This document shows positions 1 to 11,749 of a stretch of DNA of 64,000 bases, piece by piece. The translations under genes were made by a program, and so were the position numbers. Position 1 is the first letter of the stretch, and every line of letters starts with the position of its first letter. Origin of the DNA: Diadophis punctatus similis. Its lineage: Eukaryota > Chordata > Lepidosauria > Squamata > Dipsadidae. The notes beneath the pieces were generated by a model. It saw only the letters and a program-made list of their open reading frames with translations, made no database searches and had not been told where the DNA came from. The stretch covers positions 1,151,501-1,215,500 of the forward strand of contig JALIGW010000040.1 of the NCBI GenBank assembly GCA_023053685.1, written 5' to 3'.

Positions 1-418
1 TTAAATAGGGAAACATTTTTGCTGTTGAGTTTCGGCATCTTCGGAAGGGAGCTATTGTTTTGTGAGCCAGGAAGGGAGAAAGGCTGCTCGTTCAATTTTT
101 TTTTTCTCCTAAGGATGCTAAAATTGCTTGACTGGTTTTACGGGAGGTGCAGCTCAAGTTTGGGGCTGTGAACATTTTGAGTCAATTTCAATTTTGATAA
201 GGATTCCTAGAAGAGTGACTCTCATAAGAAGGGAATCGTTTTAAGCAAGAAGTATTTTCAGAAACAACACCCTCCCCTTCAGCCCAGGACAAGAGTGAGT
301 GATCTGTATCCTTAGTATTTTTGGTGGTAAAACACCAAGATATAGCCATGTATTTTCCTTCAGTTTTCCTTCAAGGTTAGCAGATTGGCATTTAAGCCTT
401 CATGTAAAACCACAATGC
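1..418. other. Low-copy DNA, nothing recognised
   Basis: AT-rich sequence with no recognisable repeat, gene or RNA. Open frames here are short and have no protein-like composition. Confidence 0.4.
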
Positions 419-426
419 TTTCAAAT

Positions 427-701
427 TGAGGTGGGTTTCTCTTACCTTCCCTACTGGTTCGGAACTGCGCATGTCGTGTTGGACGTGCGTGCGTTACATC
501 CGGGTACTGACCCTCTGCGCATGTGCAAAAGCCTTTGCGCCTGCGCAGAGGGTTCGTTGCCAGCCGTTTTCAAGCAGGGGTGACCGGGGAACCGGTTCGG
601 GGGCGAGGCAAGCTGGCCATCACGACCGGTTAGGCGAATGGGGCCAAATTTCCGTCACCGGTTCGTGTGAACCGGTCCAAACCGGTAGCAACCCACCACT
701 G
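427..701. mobile_element. Non-autonomous hAT element, CAGTGGTGGG family
   Basis: The element runs from TGAGGTGGGTTTC to CCCACCACTG and has no coding capacity. It is flanked by TTTCAAAT (419-426) and TTGCAAAT (702-709), an 8-bp duplication with one mismatch, which is the hAT signature. Inside are subterminal ACCGGTTCG-type motifs and a GC-rich dyad around 510-560 (CTCTGCGCATGTGC to TGCGCAGAGGG). The left end carries CTTACCTTCC, which on the minus strand reads as a splice-donor-like GGAAGGTAAG. Confidence 0.8.
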
Positions 702-1382
702 TTGCAAATCTAATTTTTTTTAAAGAGTGACAGAATACTGACAAGGGGAACTCTTGTACAAAATCTTCTCTCAATCCCTTAATGTTTCCTATTTGGGAGT
801 CCAGCTAGGTTTGCCCAATATAGTTTCCTGAAAATGAGATGGAGACTACATTTCCCAGACTTTCCTGGGACCAGACTTCCTGGGAATTCTGGGAACTTGG
901 GCCATACCTTTGGAATGTATCAACTTGCAGAAGATTGTGTGAGGCCTCACTGACTGCAGCCCACACAGGGAGTCTTGTGCCTTTAAAAGTTAGTTATAAA
1001 TGTTCAAACAAACAAACCAAGAACCCACCAGCTTTGCAATTCAGAGCATCTCTGCGCTCAGAAAAAAATCAACTCTATGAAATTAAAGACTCGGTAGCTT
1101 CCAAAACACTTTAGAAAATTAGACCTGGCAGTCGTAAGCGGGACCTCCTGAGGAGATGGATCCGATTCAACACATGCATCTAGGTAAGATGGGAGGAGAT
1201 AGGAGCCATGCTGAAATCTCCAGGGCTAGAAATATTGGGGCAAGGAGTAGAAAACGATGTTTCCCTTCCCAAAACCTCCTTTAGAAGGATGAGAATGAAG
1301 GTGGTAGATCCAGCCTCCTAACTCTTTCAAAGGAAGATGATGCCAGTTGACAAGACTCTTGACTTCTCCTTTCAAAGCTGGA
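702..1382. other. Low-copy DNA between two hAT elements
   Basis: No recognisable repeat or gene. The frame at 839-1114 has no domain-like features and I treat it as chance. Confidence 0.35.
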
Positions 1383-1390
1383 ATTGGCAC

Positions 1391-1635
1391 CAGTGGTGGG
1401 TTGCTACTGATTTGGACTGGTTCGGGCGAGCCGGTGGCGGAGATTTGGTCCCGTTCGCCAAACCGGTAGTGAAGGCCGGCTTGTTCCCTGGTCGCCGCTG
1501 CTTGAAAGCGGCTGGCAAATAACCCCCTGCGCATGCGCAAAGGCTTCTGTGCTTGCGCAGAGGGTCAGTACTCGGATGTGCCGTGCGCACAGGCACTTCC
1601 GAACCGGTAGGGAAGGTAAGAGAAACCCACCCCTG
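1391..1635. mobile_element. Non-autonomous hAT element, CAGTGGTGGG family
   Basis: Starts CAGTGGTGGGTTGC and ends AAACCCACCCCTG. Flanks are ATTGGCAC and ATTGTCAC, an 8-bp duplication with one mismatch that fits nTnnnnAn. The interior holds paired CTGCGCATGCGCA and TGCGCAGAGGG motifs near 1527-1565. GAAGGTAAGAG near the right end resembles a splice donor. Its orientation is opposite to the copy at 427-701, judged by which end carries the GGTAAG motif. Confidence 0.85.
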
Positions 1636-3197
1636 ATTGTCACCCCCTCTGAAGTGATTCATATTGAAGCTACGTTTGGCCTAGTTCAGAGCTGATGCCA
1701 AACTAACTCCTGCTTGATGGCCAGATGGAATATTGGCAGCCTTTCTTAAAAGGGTCCATAACTGTCTTTGCATTTGATGCCACCATGGAAGAAGCATTGG
1801 TACATTGAAGCCATGGTCCAAAGGTTGTCTTCACCATCAACTGGGAAGTCAGTTCTCTATTTAGCAATAGGACTGGCCTAAGCAGAAGAAATGATTGCCT
1901 CTAGGGAGGCCCTGCCCATAGCTTAGTGATCTCAAGTCTTGAAATACTATTACCCCACTTCCCAATTTGAATGGGACAGTCACTGCAATAATGCCAGCCT
2001 TCTCTTGGGCAGCTAAGCAAGAAACTATTAGGGAACAAACTTCCAAGGACACAAAAACTCTGATAAGGTTTATTGCAGAAAAGCTAACGGAGCCATTATG
2101 AAAAGTTCCAGTTAGTGCTGTGTATTAAAAGGCAAGCCCTGTTTATATTGAAATTAAAGGTCAAATGTTTGTAGCAATTTCTCCTGCCAGGATGTCATAA
2201 AAGGCCAGAAACTATTTTATTTTGGATGGGAGGGATGGTATCTCTTATTTTCCTAAAGGGTTGTTGTGTTCTCAGGCTATTTGCTTGTGACTGAGAACTG
2301 ACTCGTACAAGTAGCCTCTTGTCTGTAGCACCTGCAGGGCGGTCCAAAGAGGCAAGATAGTGAAGAAAGTCACATGATCAAAGTCTCGCCTCTTTGTGTT
2401 TGCAGGCCACATTGATCCATGTACAAAAGGAATGAGGGCTTGATTGTGCTTCTGTGTTCACCATCTTGCTTCTTTTGATGCTGTTAAGGTGTGTGCAGAG
2501 CAACCCTTGAGTTATCAAGGACATGCACATAGAAGCGGGATATTGCAGTAGATATGAGTAATGATCCAGTCTTACACAGATACGTTAAAGTGCATAAAGT
2601 GTTTACTTAAAGAAATAGCACAGTCCATAAACAGTCCAGTTCATACACATTCAATTCAGTCAATATCTAGAAGTACAATAATCTTCTTACCAGCTTGTCT
2701 TGTCTTACGCATTCAACAAAGATATTACAGCTTACAAACACATAAGAATATCAGAGAGAGTAACAGAGCATAACATAGAGATCACTATCTAGTCAAAGAG
2801 TCAATACCGATTGAAACAACAGAGAGAGTAAGCCATGATCTCTAGCTCCCTCTTATGGCAACTTCCAATACTTCAGCCAATCAGAACATAGCATACATTT
2901 TAAAGCTATATTACATAAATACATACAAACCTATATTGTTGGCTTGTTTATATATTGCCAACCCAACCGTTTGGACAGAGTCCTAACAGATGCCATCCAT
3001 GACACAACTGCCTTTTTTTTCCACCAGCATCTTCCTAGCCTGGGACAGTATTGGGACAGTATTGGGAAAGACATGTCACTTCCAGCCCTTCCCTGCCTTT
3101 TCTGTTTCTTTCCTTTTCTTTGTGGGTCTCCATTCCCACCCCCATCACTGCTATTGTTCTCCTGCAAGCATAATATATTTTGATAACTGATTTAGCC
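1636..3197. other. Low-copy DNA, unassigned
   Basis: No coding gene seen. A stretch around 2330-2420 has the GAGGCAAGA / TCGCCTCTT inverted motif, so it may be a small decayed repeat. The rest is AT-rich and unassigned. Confidence 0.35.
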
Positions 3198-3713
3198 TTA
3201 GACAAATCTAGACAGCATACTAAAAAGCAGAGACATCAACCTGCCAACAAAAGTGTGTATAGTCAAGGCTATGGTTTTCCCAGTTGCAATGTATGCTGTG
3301 AAAGTTGGACCATAAGAAACGCCAAAGAATTGAGGCCTTTGAACTATGGTGCTGGAGAAGACGCCTGCGAGTCCCTTGGACTGCAAGGCGATCAAACCGG
3401 TCAGTCCTAGAGGAGATCAACCCTGACTGCTCTTTAGAAGGCCAGATCCTGAAGATGAAACTCAAATACTGTGGCCACCTAATGAGAAGGAAGGGCTCAC
3501 TGGAGAAGAGTCTAATGCTGGGAAAGATTGAGGGCAAAAGAAGAAGGGGACGGCAGAGAATGAGGTGGCTGGAAGGAGTCACTGAAGCAGTAGGCGTGAG
3601 CTTAAATGGACTCGAGGATGGTAGAGGACAGGAAGGCCTGGAGAAACGTTGTCCATGGGGTCACGATGGGTCGGACACGACTTCACAACTAACAACAACA
3701 ACAACAACAAATA
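3198..3713 (+). pseudogene. Bov-B (RTE clade) LINE, 3' end with broken ORF2 tail
   Basis: This is the 3' end of a Bov-B LINE. The translated C-terminus keeps hallmark stretches such as RIEAFELWCWRRRLRVPWTA, GHLMRRKGSLEKSLMLGKIE and RRGRQRMRWLEG (frame at 3305-3748). The upstream part (LDSILKSRDINLPTK, from about 3198) is in a different frame, so at least one frameshift lies near 3295-3320. The nucleotide 3' end reads GGTCGGACACGACTTCACAAC followed by a (CAA)n tail, the Bov-B signature. The 5' end is truncated, as usual for LINEs. The catalytic RT and endonuclease parts are absent, so the copy is dead. Confidence 0.92.
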
Positions 3714-4309
3714 GCCTTTTCCCAGTCTGGGGCTTTGCATTTGTGTAGGGCCCATACCATGAAGCCAGTATGGGGATCAGTTGGGAATGCTGGAGATTGC
3801 TCATCTGGAGGGCATGAGGTTGGAGAAGGTTGGAGTGAAACTACGGGAAAAGATGCTACCTTCTTCTTTTCCTACAGGGGTACAATCCCCCTATTCTAAA
3901 ACATCTTGGATTGAGAATTCAATTTTAGGTCAGCGCAATGAGATAAGGTTCTCTACACATCTGTACACTTCTACACATCTCTTTTCCCTGTTTCCATGAA
4001 TTTTTAGGCTGGCTATAGGATTTCATGCTTGAGAGGAGAAAACTGGGGGGCTGTTGGCTCAGAGCAGACTCATGGGAGGACTGGCTGAGCATGGGTTGAG
4101 ATGGTTAATATAATAACTGAAAATGAGTAGATGAGCAGTCACCATTTATAATAAGAAGGGGTGAGTCAAAAAAAGGAAGAAACCAAAGAATCCCAGTATA
4201 CCATTGCTTAAGAGGTTGTAACAGATGAGAAGAGTGAATATACTCTTACTTAAGATCCACAAAGACCTCAAGAACTTGAGATGTTGTTCTTGGGACTACA
4301 ACTCTGATG
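3714..4309. other. Low-copy DNA, unassigned
   Basis: No repeat or gene recognised between the Bov-B tail and the U5-like stretch that follows. Confidence 0.35.
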
Positions 4310-4445
4310 GGATAGGAATTTATTCCTACCGAGGCGATATAGATCTTGTTCCCTTGAAGTCATCCTTACGTAGAAAATGAAACCGAGATTTAATTCTAAT
4401 TAACAAAATATTTATTTCAGTATAAAAGTAACAAAACATAAATCT
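4310..4445 (-). mobile_element. Possible LTR-like fragment (R/U5 region)
   Basis: Read on the minus strand, this contains CTGAAATAAATATTTT, an AATAAA signal, TAAATCTCGGTTTCATTT and then a CGCCTC motif. A related stretch in the opposite orientation lies at about 29900-30035, where the same order of motifs is followed by TGGTAGCACTCGG, which could be a primer-binding site. The match is short and diverged. The LTR assignment is inference; a generic diverged repeat is the alternative. Confidence 0.3.
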
Positions 4446-5074
4446 TAATTAAGCTACATTGTCCCAGTCAAAAATTCACATCTGCCTCGGACGGAGGCTT
4501 GCAGGAGAAGAAGGAAGGAGGAGACAAACTCCTGGAACGCACACATGCATAGAAACACATATCACATGTCTGCTTGATTAGAAAATACAGTAGATCTAGA
4601 AATATAGTAGAAGACTAAGAAATATAGCACAGAGGCTCAACTGGCAATATATTCACATCGTGACAAACTCCATTTAACTCTGGCCTCCTTGTCATGGAAT
4701 CCAAGGTGGTACACAAGCAAGTTACAAAACAACTTCCATACCTTTAGATAATAGCCCGAGTCCCTATTGTAGATACCTGAACAAGCAAAAGAGAACATGG
4801 ACAATCGAAAAGGAGAACAATTTGGGGAAGAGGAGGAGGGAGATTCGTTATCTTTTTTGGCATCCCTGACAAAAATATCAGCCTTCCAGACCAAACAGGG
4901 AACACAACTAGATGAGCTCATCCTACTTTATTGTACGTCTACCTTAATAGAACCTTACAAGTCTGAAACTACAAATCTCTCACCATCTCTTGTGACAGCC
5001 TGATAAGTTTGGGACATTCCTTTCTGAGTTTTTTTTTCTCTGCCCATTATGCAGCTGTAGGCTCCCCCCAATTG
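4446..5074. other. Low-copy DNA, unassigned
   Basis: AT-rich sequence without a recognisable gene or repeat family. Confidence 0.3.
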
Positions 5075-5082
5075 ATCTGATC

Positions 5083-5258
5083 CAGTGGTGGGTTTCACTT
5101 ACCTTTACTACCGGTTCAGGAACGGGAGCGCACATGCGTGACGCTTTTGTGCATGCGCAGAACATCCATGATGACATCCGGGCGGGTGGGCGGAGCTTCC
5201 CACCGCCGCTGCTACCAGTTCGCCCGAACCAGGGCAAACCGGTAGAAACCCACCACTG
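5083..5258. mobile_element. Short non-autonomous hAT element (176 bp)
   Basis: Runs from CAGTGGTGGGTTTCACTTACC to CCCACCACTG, with flanks ATCTGATC and ATCTGAGC (7 of 8). It is a shortened relative of the CAGTGGTGGG elements. ACCGGTTCAGG lies near the left end and AAACCGGTAG near the right end, and a single GCATGCGCAGAAC motif lies at about 5152. Confidence 0.82.
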
Positions 5259-5266
5259 ATCTGAGC

Positions 5267-5839
5267 ATTCCCTAAGCAGCATCTCTTTCTGCCCCCTGCC
5301 CTCCCATCTCCCAAAATTATTCCCACATACCATTACAAAAAAAAAATCATAGCCAAAAAACTGTAAAAGAAATATACTTGGGCCTACATGTATATGAAAT
5401 TACTTTTTCCAGCATCAGAAAGATTGGTTTTTCAATCACAATGTTCCTCTGTCAAATATTTATTTTCAACAACATATGCTAGCAATAATATAGAATTGAC
5501 AACAAGACATTTTTCAAATTTCACCCTACAAATGTACCATGATTCATGTGATCTCCAGACCCCCCCGATCATAGATTTAAAGAGTCTGGATTGAAGCTGC
5601 TTGCTGGAATCAGAAAGTGAACAAATATAAATCTAGGCTATTGATAGATGAGGGAAAGAAAGAAGCAGGCAATTGATGAAGTTGCAAGGCATGAAAGTTT
5701 GAATCACTACTGTTGTAAAACCAGTCCCATTTAAAAAAAAAAGTACTCAGGAAGCTTGTCAATATTTGATTTTAAGGCTATGCCTGATGGATGGAGGAGA
5801 TAAGGACAAAAAGGAGAATGTGAACTCCTGGTTTGCCAG
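5267..5839. other. Low-copy DNA, unassigned
   Basis: AT-rich sequence, nothing recognised. Confidence 0.3.
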
Positions 5840-5840
5840 A

Positions 5841-6214
5841 TCCTCAACTTACGACCACAATTGACCCCAACATTTCTGTTGCTAAGCGAAACATTTGCTA
5901 AGTGAATTTTGCCCCATTTTACAATCTTTCTTGCCAGAGTTGTTAAGTTAATCACTGCCGTTATTGTCAGTAACACGGTTGTTAGGTAAATCTGGCTTTG
6001 CTTATCAGAAAGGCCACAAAAGGTGATCACACTTATGACAGCACACTGCAACCGTCATAAATATGAGTTGGTTGCCCAGTGTTTGCATTTTGATCATGTG
6101 ATCATGGGAATGCTGCAACGGTTGGAAGTATGAAGAACGGCCATCGGTCACTTTTTTCAGTGTTGTCATAACTTTGAACGGTCACTAAATGAACTGTTGT
6201 AAGTGGAGAATTAC
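5841..6214. mobile_element. 'tagtcctc' family element, decayed copy
   Basis: About 370 bp with the order: CCTCAACTTACGACC end, TTGCTAAG runs, GGTCACAAAAGGTGATCAC middle, CGTCATAAATATGA, then GAACGGTCACTAAATGAACTGTTGTAAG end. The same order occurs at more than ten places in the window, in both orientations. The ends of better copies read ACAGGTAGTCCTC and GAGGACTACCTGT, so it is an inverted-repeat DNA element with no coding capacity. Confidence 0.75.
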
Positions 6215-6648
6215 CCTAAGCACAGCCTCCAGGCCTCTCTTGGAGATAGGCCTTGCAAATGCCAACTGGTCCAACTTTCACATGCCAGGAGCAGAATGAA
6301 GCTCCTGCCCTAAGCAAAAAATATTTTGCCTTCTAGTAGATCCAGGACCCATCTGTCACCGACTCTGTTGTTCTTTGGCACCAATTCCACCCAGATCTTG
6401 GCGCAGAGCACAATTCCCTGGCCCTTCAGAGGTGCCTAGGCTAGCAAGGTATATAAGTTATTTCCTGGCAAGTGTGGATAAATATGTAAAGGGAATTTAC
6501 CCCTTTGCGCCAACCTTTGCTGATAAATAAAGCTTAAAGGCATCCATCAGCCCCCTTCTAAGTCTGTACAAACTTCCATTGGCTGTTGGGCGGAAAGGAA
6601 GGGGGTGTTGGCTATGGGGCTGCGTGGACAATGTAGGCGGAACTAATA

Positions 6649-6655
<7 letters not shown>
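6215..6655. other. Low-copy DNA
   Basis: No repeat recognised. It contains ATTGGCTG (inverted CCAAT) at about 6577. See the low-copy segment finding for 6250-7800. Confidence 0.3.

Positions 6656-6679
<24 letters not shown>
6656..6679. repeat. (CT)n microsatellite
   Basis: A short CT dinucleotide run immediately followed by TATAAAG. Confidence 0.9.
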
Positions 6680-6870
6680 ATAAAGTTGGGGGTGCAGGAG
6701 AAGTCGGAAAGGGGAAGCAGAGCGACCTTCATTTTTTTTAAAATCCATGGCTGCTTTGCACCTGACAAGCCCTGCAAAGCTCAGCAAGCAGGTCCCTCTA
6801 TGGCCCAATGGATGTGTATGTGTGAGCCTGTGACTATACAAACACACACATACACAACCCATGCACATCT

Positions 6871-6872
<2 letters not shown>

Positions 6873-6930
<58 letters not shown>
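6873..6930. repeat. (GA)n microsatellite
   Basis: About 28 uninterrupted GA units. The arginine/glutamate open frames over it are a product of the repeat. Confidence 0.97.
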
Positions 6931-6934
<4 letters not shown>

Positions 6935-7922
6935 CCTCCCCTTCATTTCAAAGGAAAGAACTTCTCAAGCTGAACTGCAAGTGGTTTGCCTCTGCTCCTA
7001 CCAGCCGGCTAGCAAGGAACAGAATGCAGGAGGCGGTGAGGATGAACTGGGAGTTTTCCGTGGCAAAGTCAAGCCCGGTGCCGGTAAGCGAGGCAGCCTT
7101 CTTGGCAGGCTGCAGAGCACAACCCCAAAGGCCCCTGAACACCCCCCCCCCCTCCAAGCAGAGAGGATGGGAACATCTCCACCAGGACTGTAAGTGATGC
7201 TCTGGGAAAAGAGAGCTGTGGTGGTGGGGGGGGGGGAGAGCAGATTGCCGGGCACTGCAGAAGAGTTGGGCGTGTTTAACCTTCACCAGTACGGAGCTGA
7301 TGTTGCAAAGCTTGGACATTAGAGGGGTACCTTTCGTTTGCTTCTCTCTTTTTAAAAAGATGCAGAACAAATAATAATAATAACCTTGTGGGCATGGTGA
7401 AGGGGGAAGCATGCACGTACAAACGGTTTTTTTGGGGGGGGGTGAACTGGCATCCTTCAAGAAGCTTTCCGTGGACGTGTGCAAGTGGTTTCCCCCAAGG
7501 GGGGGGAGGGCAATGGGATTCTGCCTCTTTGGGGAGGGGAGGGGTCTTGACTGCTTTGCAGGTGGTCTGAGATGGAAATCCCCCTTCCTCCCCTTCCTAG
7601 GCTACCAATCACCCCTGGGGGATGGAGACTTGCCCGGAGAAGGGAAAGCAGGGGTTAAAAAAAAGAGGAAAGGTAGGAGGCAGGAGTTAATCTCAAAGAC
7701 GGGCAGGTTGCTTCTTTTCTCTTCTCTGCATCGAGGACCATTTGCACTAGAGAGTTTTGCAGAAGTGTCCCCAAGTAAGGCATGGATCTCATTTTAGATC
7801 TGTAACTTTACCGGACTTTTCTTCTTTGAGAATATTAGCACCGACTTGTGTTTGAGGACGCCATTCTTCCTGCTCTAGGTGCAGATGGACATAAAATATT
7901 GTATAGACAGGTAGAGAGAGGG
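6931..7922. other. Low-copy, GC-richer DNA with mononucleotide runs
   Basis: This stretch has no recognisable transposon. C and G runs occur at about 7141-7152, 7225-7238 and 7432-7441. A pyrimidine-rich CTCCTACCAG at about 6994-7003 and a GTAAGT at 7190 could be splice sites, but I recognise no protein in any frame. Confidence 0.35.
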
Positions 7923-8250
<328 letters not shown>

Positions 8251-9544
8251 TCACTACACATCCTTATTATAACACAGAGATGCACACACACACAGAAATA
8301 ATCTTGTTGCTTCAATGCCATTGTAGTGTGAAAATCCAAAATCTTTGATGGGTGTGTTAATTTTATTTCTGGAGAGGTAGGCCTAAATTACCAGGAAGAC
8401 GGGCAATTCTATATTTTTGCCCAATAATGAAAATCTCTTCCATTAGATGTGCCATAAAATGAATTTTGTAGGCATGAAATTAGAGCTATCTCCAGAGGAC
8501 GCTTAGCAATGTTGCTTTCATAGGGAATTCTTAAACAGAACATCGGGGGGGGGGGGGGGGAGAAGGAAGCTCCCAAGACTGCACAATTGAAGCCCTGCCC
8601 CCCCCCCCTTTTTTGTGCGTCACACTCCTGTTAAAAAGGGGCAGGACTTCGATTGTGCTATTCTGGCTACCATTTTGACTTTTTTGACCACCCCTCAAAT
8701 CCAGATCTTGCTCAATATCCGAAAGGTTGTCTCTCGCCCCATCCCAAAATGAAAACAAATAAGCATAGACGTCAGGTTGCATCGGCTTCTTAAATTTTTG
8801 ATGGGCTTCCTAGGAATCTGATACGGGGAGAGAGAGAGAGAGAGAGAGATTGATTGGCTGGGCACTCATGAGCAAAAGGCAAGTATTCTAAAACAGAAAA
8901 AAAAAGGATGGAACTTTGCTGTAATTGAATTTTGGCGTCATACTTGGACACAGTGGTAGGAAAGACGCTTAGGAGGTTTGCTTCTGAATCCACAAATCTT
9001 GTTGCTGTTGTAGCAGGGTGTGGATTTTAAGTTCCAGACTTGTTTTCTCGAAGCTGTTCTCTTCCTCTGGCTCTCTCCCTCTCCCTCTCTCTCTCTCTCT
9101 CTCCCTTTTTAAAAAGTGTGTTCCTTTATAATGGAATCGATGGAGCAAACAGGGAGTGAGCGAGAGAAGGAGGCAAAACCAGGAATTGGGCCAAGCGAGG
9201 GCAAGAGCAAAACGTGGAACAACTCTGTTAAGTGACTGGCTGCAGAAACCCTGGGTTGAAGCTGGACGAGATGGAATTAAAAAGCAAGAGAGTTCCTTTT
9301 ATAGCAAATGCTGAGCAGTGAAGGGGAGGGGGAGGTCGCTCCTCGTTCCAATCTGCCTTTGGCAAGTTCCCCAAGAAACTTCATCAATGCCTTGACTTGG
9401 CCAGACTCCATATTGTTCTGCACACCACCAAACCTCATTCCAATGCGGAATCCTAAACATCCCATTCCTGAGCATCTTCTCCAGCCATGATGCCTGAGGG
9501 AAGATTCTGTGGGGGAAAAAATCTCACCTTTCTTCGCAGAAATG
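8251..9544. other. Low-copy DNA with small simple repeats and one hairpin
   Basis: Contains a G15-type run at about 8546, a hairpin (GCACAATTGAAGCCCTGCC at 8581 facing GGGGCAGGACTTCGATTGTGC near 8637), then CCATTTTGACTTTTTTGACC at about 8670. It also has (GA)n at 8829-8850 and (CT)n at about 9078-9103. The hairpin and its TTGACTTTTTTGACC motif recur in the window (see findings). No gene recognised. Confidence 0.4.
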
Positions 9545-9888
9545 CTGCAGTCAGTCCTCGACTTCACCGTTCATTTAGTGACCGTTTCAAAGTTGCAACG
9601 GCCCTGAAAAAAAGCGACTTGTGACCATTTCTTCATTCATGTTTTCATGTTTATGACGGTTGCAGTGTCCCGGGGTCATGTCTTCACCTTTCTGACAAAG
9701 TCAGTGGGGAAGCCAGATTCACTTAACAACCGGGCTACTAACTTAACAACTGCAGTGATTCACTTAACAAGTGTGGCAAGAAAATTCATAAAAGGGGGCT
9801 AAACTCACTTAACAAGTGCCTTGCTTAGTAACAGAAATTTTGGACTCAAATGGGGTCAGTCGTACATCAAGGACTACCAGTACTCAGA
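9545..9888. mobile_element. 'tagtcctc' family element
   Basis: Starts CAGTCAGTCCTCGACTTC, passes through the TTTATGACGGTTGCAGTGTCC middle and the repeated TTAACAACTG stretch, and ends CAAGGACTACCAG. It is in the opposite orientation to the copy at 5841-6214. Confidence 0.8.
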
Positions 9889-9930
9889 ATATGTAGTTCT
9901 TAGATTATTGGGATGACTGACAACTAGAAT

Positions 9931-10076
9931 CAGTAGTGGGTTTAATTTACCTTCACTACCGGTTCAAAACTACATGCGCAGATCATCCGTGATGACGTCC
10001 GGGCAGATGGGCGGAGCCTCCCGCCTCTGCTACAGGTTCGCCCGAACCAGGGCAAACCGGTAGCAACCCACCACTG
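9931..10076. mobile_element. Short non-autonomous hAT element (146 bp)
   Basis: CAGTAGTGGG to CCCACCACTG. Flanks ACTAGAAT and AACTAGAT resemble each other only with a one-base shift, so the duplication is uncertain. The interior matches the 5083-5258 copy (GCATGCGCAGATC, GACGTCCGGGCAGATGGGCGG). Confidence 0.75.
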
Positions 10077-10321
10077 AACTAGATTTGTATCTACAGCCAC
10101 ACTAATTCCAAAAAGCCAGGAGTCTTCAGCTTATTTATCACCTTATCCATTTCTTTAACACAGTCTTTTTTTCAACATGGCTACCCATAGATGGGTGGAC
10201 TTTAATTTCCAGGTTCCTGAGCTAGAATTGCTCTAGCTGAGAACCTTAGAATTCAGTCTACATCTCTGGAACACCATCTATATCCAATGCTTCTCTAATA
10301 ATGGGACAACTTAGATGGCAG

Positions 10322-10428
10322 GTAATCCTCAACTTATGACCACAATTGAGCCCCGAATTTCTACTCAAAATTTCCGCTACCGGTTCTCCAGAACTGGTCA
10401 GAACCTGCTGGATTTCAACCCTGATGTG
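10322..10428. mobile_element. Two truncated element ends fused
   Basis: Positions 10322-10360 are a 'tagtcctc' element end (AATCCTCAACTTATGACC). They run directly into 10362-10428, the right end of a CAGTGGTGGGATTC-type hAT element (CTCAAAATTTCCGCTACCGG to GGATTTCAACCCTG). Both are partial. Confidence 0.65.
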
Positions 10429-11120
10429 ATTGCTATTTTATAAACCGCACGGGGAGAGATTCCTACCCCAAGAATTTGACCAACTCTAATTGGAGACCAG
10501 GACAACAGGGAGGAAGGAAAGAATGCAATTGCAGGTCAATAGAAGAGAATATGAATTCACTTCAATGACATATACTTACTGGATGACTAAGGGCATGAGA
10601 TTGCAGAGCGCTTTGCCAAGACTCTGTGGAAAAACTGGGGGCTTGAACTGGAGTGTGCAGGGTGAAAGAGAAGTATATGTGATCAGGAGTCAGGTATTCC
10701 AAGGCACAGCAAAGAAAAAAAAATAGAAGGAGCAGATGGCTCTGGAGCAGGAGGCAAAAACACCCTACCTGGGGCTGACTGATCATGGCTGATAAGCATT
10801 TGGGCTCAGTTGGCATATCTGGAATTTTGAGAGCTTACTTGGTGTGCTTACGCAAAATAGCTGCTAAGGGGAGCCTAGCCAGTCACAAGCATCTGTTTCC
10901 CAAAAGGATATAGATGAGCATATTCTCTGTCATCCACTCTTCCAAAATTCCACGGAAGATTTTCCCTCTTCCCAGCTTGTGTCCATTTTTCTGGACAGGT
11001 GGATGCCCTTCCATAAAAGAATTGCAACTAATCACCATGTGTCTTTCTGGGGTGGGGTGGGGGGAATGCTTCTGGACTCAGAAGCATTCTTGGCCATAAA
11101 GGGGATACTGGACACTAAAG
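10429..11120. other. Low-copy DNA, unassigned
   Basis: No gene or repeat recognised. Confidence 0.3.
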
Positions 11121-11169
11121 CAGGGCTGTCCAATCTTGGCCACTTTAAGACTTGTGGGCTTCAAAAAAC

Positions 11170-11332
11170 CAAAATGCACAGGTACAGTATATGTGGCACC
11201 TTGCTCAACAGTAGTAACTGTGAGAGGGACCTTGGAGTCCTAGTGGACAACCATTTAAATATGAGCCAGCCGTGTGCAGCAGCTGCCAAAAAAGCCAACA
11301 CAGTTCTAGGCTGCATTAACAGAGGGATAGAA
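11170..11332 (+). pseudogene. CR1 LINE ORF2 fragment, 5' piece of a split copy
   Basis: The frame at 10979-11335 ends with [16 protein letters not shown] and [17 protein letters not shown], the conserved stretch C-terminal to the reverse transcriptase core in CR1. The copy is interrupted at 11333 by a hAT element and resumes at 12261. The preceding ~40 bp (GTCCAATCTTGGCCACTTTAAG) belong to a different short repeat. Confidence 0.9.
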
Positions 11333-11467
11333 TAAGGTGACCAGACGTCCCGCTTTTGGCGGGACAGACACGCTTTTCAAGCGTGTGTCCCGCGTCCCGC
11401 ATTCTTTTCAAAAAGTCCCGCTTTTTTGAAAAGAATGCGGAAACAGCGGGACGTCTGGTCACCTTAA
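11333..11467. repeat. Nested 135-bp foldback within the hAT element
   Basis: TAAGGTGACCAGACGTCCC at the left is mirrored by a perfect inverse ending GTCTGGTCACCTTA at 11467. A second dyad (ATTCTTTTCAAAAAGTCCCGC against AAAAAGAATGCGG-type sequence) lies between. It looks like a complete short element forming one end of the larger one. Confidence 0.75.
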
Positions 11468-11749
11468 TAAGGGGAAGCAAAAGAGAGGTACCGCAAGTCG
11501 GGCGGAATTTCAGAGAGCCGTCTGCCTGCTGGGGAGAGGGGGAAGGGGGACTGCTCCTCCTCTCCTTCCCCCGTCCCATCCCTAGCCCCGCCCTCGGAGG
11601 CGCCGCTGCTATTGGGATGCGGGGGGAGGGGGGAGGGACGAGGAGCCGGCGGCGCAAACAGCCCTTCCTCGTCCCCCTCCCCTTCCTTCCCCCCGTCGCC
11701 TCGCTGCCGCCGTTGCCCTGGGGCCGGGCGGGCGACCGGGAGACCGCGG

